A DNA stretch of 64,000 bases from Pyrenopolyporus hunteri (Eukaryota > Ascomycota > Sordariomycetes > Xylariales > Hypoxylaceae), in contig CADCXC010000037.1 in the NCBI GenBank assembly GCA_902806595.1, forward strand, positions 1,798,001-1,862,000, read 5' to 3'. The translations under genes and the position numbers were made by a program. How positions within the stretch are numbered: position 1 is the first letter of the stretch; the number at the start of each line of letters is the position of its first letter. The notes under the pieces are model-generated. The model did no database searches and was not told where the DNA came from. It worked only from the letters and a program-made list of their open reading frames with translations. This document shows positions 49,001 to 57,000 of this stretch, piece by piece.

Positions 49001-49471
49001 GTGTAAGCTGAGAAAAGCTGGAGCTTTTGAATTCGGCACTAGATTCGAGAAATACGTACGAAGTAGGACTTAGAGATCATCAGGAGGTGGTTATTACATG
49101 GTTGTGGTACAGACCCCTTTTAGAGGTAAGCACTTAGTTTTATCATAAGGGGCTAGTCAGATCACCGATCAATAATACAAGTAAATAGCTACCAAGTAGT
49201 GAATTCTTAACGGCTATGCATTTAGTCTCATAAAACAAATGTTTTATTCCTTTAGCAGGGAGGCAAGGTCTAACTCACAGCTTTTAGAAGCAGCTCACAA
49301 CGTGCTCTAAAGCTACGCCATGCCATGCCATACTATCTCCCTGATCATGGCCCACGAAACCCCTAGATATTCCCAAAAGCAACGTATCCGTGAGGGTATC
49401 AACCAGCTTGACTCCATTCCATGTATTTAACCCTGGGTAACAGGTACCTCTAATGCTGCTGTACCCCTTCC

Positions 49472-52400
49472 CTATGCAAGCTCACCCCAGCCTAGGTTTC
49501 CCATACTAGACTCTTGTTTCGTCTTTTGAAGCTCAACATTTATATCCCAAGTATTGAGGAAGTCGTCCAAATGCTCCATGACATCCGCAACATGATCGAT
49601 TTCCTGGCTCTCCTTCCGCCATGGCGACTGCTCCACGTTAGGCATGTTCGGATCTGCGTTCTCCGCGTCTGCGAGTGGATCTTCGCGTGAGGACGCAAGG
49701 CATGCATCCGCTTCCCGGAAAGCGTTAGCCATTGCGCCAACAGGTGGGCTCACTGGCTTCTGTTGTGAGAAGCTCGGGAGAAGCCGCGGGTGTTGTCGGA
49801 ATCGAACAGGCTCGCCAGTAGCGCGCCGCTTCACAGCATCGAAATGGCTCTGGAAGAGGTTATCGACGTCTTCATCCCCGGCATCGAGTGTTATCTTGGG
49901 CGGAGGTGACGCTGGTCTTTTAGCGTTCAACGTCGGCGTGGCGTTGTCATTGTCTCCTTCGTTAGGCGACGGGGCGAAAGATACCCGCCGGGTCCGTGGT
50001 CGATTTGTCCCTGGGTTAGAATGTGTGGCCTTGGAAGGAATATCGAGCGTACGACCGATAGACGAATACTGGCAAATCGATTGGCGGGGTTGGCGTTTCG
50101 GCGATGGGGTGTTGAATATAGAAAATGGTTTGATCAATTTTTCGAGGTTAGGACTATGCACGTCGGAAATTGGCGCTGGGGGAGGTGTAGCAGGACTATT
50201 GATTCCATTCCCTGACAGTCGGCGCCTTGGTCCATGACTCGTCGTAGAAGGTTGAGGGCATGCAGAGAGGGACTCCTCGTCAGGGACTACCGTTGTAGGT
50301 GAAACAGGCGGGTATTTAGAAGAATGGAGTGCCATGCTTGTATTCATTCCAGTCCAAGGGCTCTGGTGTCTTTCTGATATTGTCGTAACGGGTGATGCGT
50401 CTGTGGTTATGGGCCTTATTCTTGTAGGGGACTGATGTACTTGTTTATATAATCTCACTGGCTCCAAGAGTTCGCCACCCCATGGACTCTGCTGTGATGG
50501 CCTTATTCCGGGTGTTTCATGCCTGCTGGCATGGGAGTCTAGTAAGGTGGGATTGGACAGGCAAGCGGGATGTGTTGCTTCCTCATTAACCGGCTCCGAC
50601 TTAATGTGCTCGACTGTTAGATTCGCCCCTGATGGGAGATTAGGGGCCCATAGGCTTTGTTGTAGAACAACTGAGGCTTCTTCTTCTGGAATCCTTTCAA
50701 CCTTTAAGGCTAGGATCTCGGTTTTATCTTCAGTAATAGCCCTGAACTTCTCTTGAAACTCGTCTGTATCACCACCAACGCCCCATTCCAATTGCGATAA
50801 TGGTACTGCGATTGGATTAGACTCAGTATCTGATTCGTCTTCCCGTGTTGAGTTTCTGATCGAGGTTTCCGCTGTATTACATGTGTTATTGGATATGTGG
50901 TCAAGTGTAGGTAACCCACCGGCCTCAAGTGGCATAGCGTCGTTAATATCCGCTGGATCGTCGATTAGGGTAGACTCCTCATCTACCAGTAATTCGAATC
51001 TGTTTATATGTGTTGCTTTGATAACAGCAGGATCACATGGGAGGACGGTAATCCCAGTGTACTGCGTTTTGTGTACCGCGTGTAGTATATGCAGACTGGG
51101 TTCGATCGCGCCTGAACCATGGCCCTCCGTACTTTGATTCTCTATATGCAGAGCGTTGGCGGTCTCCGACAAGGTCGAAACGTCGGTCAGGCCAACTTGT
51201 AGTGGATCGGGGATCTCAAAATGCGGTTTTTGCTCATCAGCGGGCCTCGTCTCTGGAACGACCGAATGGTTGATAGTTTCGTCGCGTTTGGATGGCCCTT
51301 CGCCACTTTCCTCGATCTTGCGGCCTATGAAAACCTCGTCCTTGGGTGCCGATGACGTTGGACAGCGTTTGTGGCCTTGGACACCGCTGTCTCTCCTTTG
51401 GCTACAAATCAAATCCAGAAGCTGTACAGTTGCTTGAGCTATCGCTACCGACTCCCTACTGGTACATAATTCGGGGGGTATGCCAGTATGGGTGGGCTTG
51501 GAAGAAGGGTTTACAGTGGAGAATTCTGGACTGGTTTCGGGAGTTATCTCCTTCAAGGGTCGGGCTCGATAGTGGAAGCTTTCATCTATATAACTTGTCA
51601 AAGTTGTGTCTCCTTCGGCTCTCTGATCCTGCTGGGTTTCCGCACGAATTGAGTTTTCAGGTTTTTGTGAATAAATCTCCATTTCAGAGTTTGAGACCCG
51701 TTCGCCTTCCTGGCTGTTTGCGGGATATCGATTGGGCATTCCAGTGGCTGTTGTGCTTGTCGAACGCATTCTAGTGTTCCCGGCATCCAGTATAGTACTA
51801 CCAAAGGACTTGTCTTGCGATGGAGCAGTTCCACATTGCATGGAGGACTCGATTTGTCTTTCACACATTATCTCCGGGCGACTGGGATTCATAGTGGACG
51901 ATGGAGTAGCTGATTCGAAACTTTGGCTGGCTTCAAGTTGAGAAATAGACTCCTTAACGTTGGACAGAACGGGTCTCTTCATACGATGGAGGTTTGGAGG
52001 CATTGATGTACTTCGTATCGGTGTCTGGGTTGTTTGTATCGGCGTAGGGGTAAATCCTGGGGTCGTATTTTGAGAACGGCCAAGCCTCTTCCGCTTCGAC
52101 GATTTCTTCAGCAATTCTTTCCTAGCCGGTCGTTTCTTGCTCGTTTCGTCTCTATCTTCGTGGAGCGGCTTGCTAGGTGCCCAAAAGGTGTCCCTTTCTA
52201 ATATTGCGCCTTTCGATATCTCCTCCGCCCAAGCCTGTATCCGACTATGTTTCTCGATCTCCGAAGCGTTGCTAGGGGGTCGGAATTCGCAGTTGCTTTC
52301 GGGGCTCGGTAAATGACAACGCATTGAGTTGTTCGTGCCCCGTGTCGTGCCGTGTCGCCGTGCTAGTCGTTCCGAATTTTTGCGTAGGCGTTTATTAAAT

Positions 52401-52738
52401 GATAGGTTGGGCTTGATCGGGAGCCTGGATGATTTCAGGGCGGATTTCTTGATAGCGGGTTGCTTTGGGAGCCACGGATTCTGCCAACCAGAGGCTTTGT
52501 CGAAAGGGCCGCGCAGACTTGCGGATAAAATCCGTACCGGTTTACCCTGTAGGTATCGGAGTGCTTGCGCTTCATATTTTAGTCGCTTTGCGACTCTCTC
52601 GGATTCGTCGAGCTCTTCGTCGGAACCTGGGTAGATAATGTCATCCAACTTCGGCGGAGGCGGTGCGGAGCAGTAGATTGGTTCATCTCCGAGGTGAACA
52701 CGCCTCCACCCGTCAATATCGGCTGTATTCTCATCCAT
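49472..52738 (-). CDS. disordered protein with QSPW-like repeats
   Basis: A single exon of 1088 codons from the ATG at 52738 to TAG at 49472-49474. I do not recognise a named family, although the N-terminal block is the kind conserved among filamentous fungi (ERVAKRLKYEAQALRYLQGK, then SLRGPFDKASGWQNPWLP). Most of the rest is polar and probably disordered, with basic clusters such as KKSSKRKRLGR (about 215) that suggest the nucleus. A short motif, Q-S-P/L-W, occurs about four times (near residues 695, 752, 794 and 1039). The last 100 residues (from DNLFQSHFDAVKRRA to MEHLDDFLNTWDINVEL) look ordered and helical. A GTGAGC near the 3' end could in principle be a donor to a further exon, but the frame closes normally. 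The gene is divergent from cdc11. Confidence 0.75.
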   Translation of the reverse strand: MDENTADIDGWRRVHLGDEPIYCSAPPPPKLDDIIYPGSDEELDESERVAKRLKYEAQALRYLQGKPVRILSASLRGPFDKASGWQNPWLPKQPAIKKSALKSSRLPIKPNLSFNKRLRKNSERLARRHGTTRGTNNSMRCHLPSPESNCEFRPPSNASEIEKHSRIQAWAEEISKGAILERDTFWAPSKPLHEDRDETSKKRPARKELLKKSSKRKRLGRSQNTTPGFTPTPIQTTQTPIRSTSMPPNLHRMKRPVLSNVKESISQLEASQSFESATPSSTMNPSRPEIMCERQIESSMQCGTAPSQDKSFGSTILDAGNTRMRSTSTTATGMPNRYPANSQEGERVSNSEMEIYSQKPENSIRAETQQDQRAEGDTTLTSYIDESFHYRARPLKEITPETSPEFSTVNPSSKPTHTGIPPELCTSRESVAIAQATVQLLDLICSQRRDSGVQGHKRCPTSSAPKDEVFIGRKIEESGEGPSKRDETINHSVVPETRPADEQKPHFEIPDPLQVGLTDVSTLSETANALHIENQSTEGHGSGAIEPSLHILHAVHKTQYTGITVLPCDPAVIKATHINRFELLVDEESTLIDDPADINDAMPLEAGGLPTLDHISNNTCNTAETSIRNSTREDESDTESNPIAVPLSQLEWGVGGDTDEFQEKFRAITEDKTEILALKVERIPEEEASVVLQQSLWAPNLPSGANLTVEHIKSEPVNEEATHPACLSNPTLLDSHASRHETPGIRPSQQSPWGGELLEPVRLYKQVHQSPTRIRPITTDASPVTTISERHQSPWTGMNTSMALHSSKYPPVSPTTVVPDEESLSACPQPSTTSHGPRRRLSGNGINSPATPPPAPISDVHSPNLEKLIKPFSIFNTPSPKRQPRQSICQYSSIGRTLDIPSKATHSNPGTNRPRTRRVSFAPSPNEGDNDNATPTLNAKRPASPPPKITLDAGDEDVDNLFQSHFDAVKRRATGEPVRFRQHPRLLPSFSQQKPVSPPVGAMANAFREADACLASSREDPLADAENADPNMPNVEQSPWRKESQEIDHVADVMEHLDDFLNTWDINVELQKTKQESSMGNLGWGELA

Positions 52739-54035
52739 CGCTTTGATACCTATTCGTTATGGGGCCTCGTTAATCCCACGTCGTTTTCCAAGCTGCGAGC
52801 TGGATTCGTACATAATAGGACAATTCCCGCCTAGGATCGCGACTGGGATTTCGATAAAGGGAGATGACCGTAGAGCGGGACGTGACCGGTAGAAGGAAAA
52901 TTTAGTAGATAAGAAAGTTTGATTGTTGGTGAATTCGTACATGTATTGTACATACACGTACCTAGGCAATTATTAGTCTGAAGTTAGGTACATTTTGGCG
53001 GTTGCCAGGGGTGCTGGTTGAGTTCTCCACCCTTACTGAATTTGAACTTTCCTAGTAGTTAAGGGGAGCTCAATTGGAAATCGCGGGGGGGACGCGACTT
53101 GAGACGCGTTAATTGAAATTACGCAGGCAGAAGGGCGTCAAAATAAATGCCTCAGCCACACCCACCTATTTCACCAGCCACACCTGGTACTTAAGTATCC
53201 TAAATAATACTAATTGTATTAGTTGTAACGTTATACATTATTAATATTATCACAATTAAAATTTATAGATAAATAGCATTATGGACAAGTTTTTTATATA
53301 TAAGTTTTTTTTTAACGTTAGTAAATTTTAGGAACGAAAAGGCTGACGAGAAGTCTAGGGGTTGGTGTGGCTGAGGCATTTATTTTGACGCCCTTCTGGC
53401 AGGTTAGAGAAATGTGGACAAAATGTGGCTAGCCGTGGCTGAGCAGTGGATTCGTGTGTTGCTACAGAAACCGGTAAATTCCCAGGATCGCTGTCCATCG
53501 GGTGCTTTGACCAACAAAATCTTTAATTGCGGAATGGAGTCGGGTACGAATCAGAAGTCGTGGTAGATATCGGCACACCGCCTGCACGACACACCCACCA
53601 CACAATTACGTATGTAGCTATCTCCAGCAGCCTAACCCTCTCGCCTTACCAAAACCCAGCCTGCACATCATAGAGCCTCATAAATTATTCTGTCGAACGG
53701 GAACACTTTGACCAACGTTGTTATAACCGTTCATAAAATCTCAATTGGCGCCTCGTCCGATCTCACCTTGGCTTCAGCCGCATCCCAAGACGCGCGCGCC
53801 CTCTGCCCCACAACACTGATCGCTATCAACATAACGCGCGCACCTCGCGGCACGGGTGTATATCGGATACTGACCCCCCCGAGCTATACCCATCATCAGT
53901 CGTTTTACGTTGTACCCTCACACAGTGCCCAGTGCCGGGCTTTGACACATCTGCTTCATGGATGCTTGTCAATTTCGTTGATCCGCTGCTCATCGCGTCC
54001 CCTAGACTAGTCTAGTCCGTATCTATCTGCCCGTC
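52739..54035. promoter_or_regulatory. divergent promoter region carrying a MITE
   Basis: The 1.3 kb between the QSPW-protein gene and cdc11 must hold both promoters. The MITE at 53128-53398 sits in it, 390 bp from one start codon and 637 bp from the other. The 300 bases before 54036 are C-rich leader sequence. Confidence 0.6.
53128..53398. mobile_element. MITE with 35-bp terminal inverted repeats
   Basis: The 35 bases at 53128-53162 (starting CAGAAGGGCGTCAAAATAAA, ending CAGCCACACC) are repeated exactly in inverse orientation at 53364-53398. The 5-bp GCAGG directly outside each end (53123-53127 and 53399-53403) is a candidate target-site duplication. The element is 271 bp. Its interior (about 53190-53340) is very A/T-rich and has no coding frame, so it is non-autonomous. 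CAGCCACACC is repeated at 53175-53184 inside the left end, like a subterminal transposase site. Ends starting with CAG recall hAT elements, but an 8-bp duplication as expected for hAT is not seen, so the superfamily is open. The identical ends suggest recent activity. Confidence 0.88.
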
Positions 54036-57000
54036 ATGGCCCATGCCTGGCTCGACTCGCTTTCCGAGGATTGGGTGTCCCAGCCCCGATCCGATACTTC
54101 GCAGGCCCAGTTACCTAATAGTAGCTTATCCAGCCCTAGAACCAACGCGAGTCGCAGAAGTTTGCGCGATCACGCCAGTCGCATACCACGGTTCAATGCC
54201 GGAAACGCCGCGAAGAAGTCGCAACAATCCACGCACAACAGCAGCGCCGTCAACATTTTGAGCGAGCGAAGCATGAACAATATTAATATAAAAGGATCGC
54301 AACCTGATCCCGCGAAACCCCCGCAAGCGGCGCGCGCCTCCCGATTGGGGCGTTACCTAAGCCGGTCGGCATCTGCGTCGACCACTGCGTCGACGGCTGC
54401 ATCTGTTGTTCATAATACTGTTCAACACAACAAGTCCGAGAGTTCCTCCCCGTCCAAAACCAAAGAAAACGTGCCCGAATGGAAGAGACGGCTGATTTAT
54501 GGTGAGCTGAACTATGGAGAGTCGAGAGACCTCTTTAGCTCTGCTGGAACTGGGTTGGAAAACATCTTTCGGCCACCAATCGCGCAGGAATCCACGGGAG
54601 AGGAGACCGCCGGGAACGAAGAGGAAACGGTGAACGAGTCGACATTGCCCTCAAGCCCTCCGCCCTACTCGAGACCTGCGCAGCCTCGGGCGTGTGAGGA
54701 CGAAAGCCTTGAACAATCTATTAATGAACCCCTAGCTCGGCGGCCTCCCCCGCCCCGTAAACCAGTGACATTCCGGAGGACTGAGGAGGTGGGCGAGGAA
54801 TCGAGCAGGAATGGGCAATTGACGTCTGATGGGTACCAGGGTAGCCAGGAACAGGGAACGAACGAACCCAGCGCGCTATCTACCCTTTCAGCCAATGTAA
54901 ATGAAGGCCTCGACGCATCACGCAAGGTTAGCGGGCAGAGCGTTGTGAGGAATGAAGGCCTGAGCCCCATTCTGATATCCCGGCACGACTCCGGAGACGG
55001 TCAGGTGAGCTTCGCCCCGGTCGAACTCCCAGCGGCGCAACTGCAAAAGCGCCTTGAAAACCTCAGGAGAAACCAGTTGCTGTTGGATTTTGAACCAGAC
55101 GATCACTCCGAGTCGGCGTCGGCCAATCCTGCGGACGAGACTGATAAAGTTGATACCACTGTCGAATTTGCCAAAAATGGGGGCTTTCTTAACGTCCAGC
55201 GAGGCGGACGCTCCGAGGAGGGGTCTTTCCGTCAACGCCCCCTCAGCCCCCCGTCGATGGTTGACACCTCGGAGATGCTGCCGGAATCGTCATTACAGGC
55301 CAGCACACCAAAGCAGTTTCCAACAGTTAGGATGGATCGTGCTGCGTCAGGCAGCGGAAGATATAATTTAGAATATCCTATTAGTCCCGTTATCCCTCCT
55401 CCACCGCATCCGAGTCCTGAGAAGCGGTTCCAACAAGCTTCGGGCCAAAGCGGGAGCCCCCTGAAGCTATTTGGCCCATACGACACATTCACTAATCAAA
55501 CCCTGCTTCGACGTATAAGTCAATTCGAAGACCAGATGGCGAATAGCCCTGAGCGCTCAGAAGCGGATGACACTGTGACCTTATCAATGCAGGAGTCGCC
55601 TACAAAGTCCGATGTGAACAAGGGGTTCACCCCTGGGTCTAGTCCGAGAAAGGGGCCGCACGTTGGCTTTGGCTATCCTGAGAATCTCGACAACGTCAGC
55701 TTCTTTGGAGTCGGCGAACTGGATGGGTACGAATTCAGCGAGGACATCACACAGAACTCGATTGATCTTTCGCAATTCACAAATAAGGAAAATATGGCGC
55801 CTGCGGACGACTCACTCCCGCCGAGTCACTTTGTCAAGTTTCATATTCATCAGGGCTTGTCTTCGGAAGGGAAATCCCTCTTGATGCAACGGCGACGTCA
55901 TAAACCATCAGGCAGTTCTTTTTCCCCACGACGTAGCGTACATCTATCGAAGCCATCTATCAGTTTCAAGCCACAGGGCCCTTTACGTCCGTTTGGACCC
56001 ATCAGCGGCTATCAGCCGATGCCCAAGAGGGATGGTTCAGAGGGGAAGAGGCCACGAACCTCGCCATCTAAAGATCCTACCCCAAAAAGGAGAAGAACAC
56101 TACACAGATCAGACATTGCGTACGGGCTAGTAGACCCACTCGTGGCAGTGGATTCTGTACAGTCTTCACATCGGAATATGCAGTCAATTATGGGGAGGAA
56201 TCAACAGGAGCCCGGCTTAAACGAATTGCAACAAGCCGCCGGCCCGCAGCTTCTGGCTACACACCAGATGCTCCGGCCTCGATCACCTACACCTCGCCAA
56301 CGATCGTCAGCGTCCCGCGAGCGACAGCCGCTCGCAATTCTTGATCTTAACCCAGACAATCAGAATGGCATTTCTGATACATCCATTCAAGATTTCGCTG
56401 TCGATGGATCGGCAAGGACGTCAATGAAGACCCAGGACTTTTTCGACGCTGCGGAAGAAATCATGGCAATGATTCGAAATAAGGCCCGCCCTAGGAACGA
56501 TCTTAGCAGCGTGGAAGAATCAGAGGCCGAGAGTGCTGGCCAGTATAATGCAGCTGTGCCAGCTGCGGATGAGAGTTCGATCCAGGAGTCCTCACAGGAG
56601 CCTTTTTTGCGACCGCCAAGCCGGGAGGGACCTGCTCTCGCCAGGCCGCCAACTCGCCAAGAAGATCCGGAGCTTGTAGGTCGGCTGAAAAAATATGAGG
56701 AGCGTAGTGACCTAGGCGAAATTATTACGAATTCGATGCATTCTATGGGACGCATTAGGGAGGCTATCAACGAGGCTAATAACCTTAGCGAGTCTATCCG
56801 ACAGAGTTTCATCTCTGATAGGGGATGGGATAGTTCTCCCGATGAACAGGATGTGACAAGTGATCTTTCCAACGTTAGGATCTCGCACAACCCGGACTTC
56901 TCTGAACTTAGCGAGAATGATATCGACTTCCTCGCAAATGGCAGACGATCTTCTGGGGCTTCCACTGGACACTCTATTCCCACTATTTCCTCTCGGGGAT

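Larger units (their letters stand above)
42457..49471. other. 7-kb gene-free region
   Basis: No frame in this region has a domain, credible introns or protein-like composition. The first kilobase is the phosphatase promoter and leader, with CT/GA-rich tracts. Palindromic TAGGTACC clusters occur at 43902-43965 and 44708-44748, and C/T microsatellites at 43458-43488 and 45971-46004. The part from about 46300 to 49300 is unique-looking AT-moderate sequence. I saw no terminal inverted repeats, LTRs or tRNA there, but old, degraded transposons could not be excluded by eye. Confidence 0.55.
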
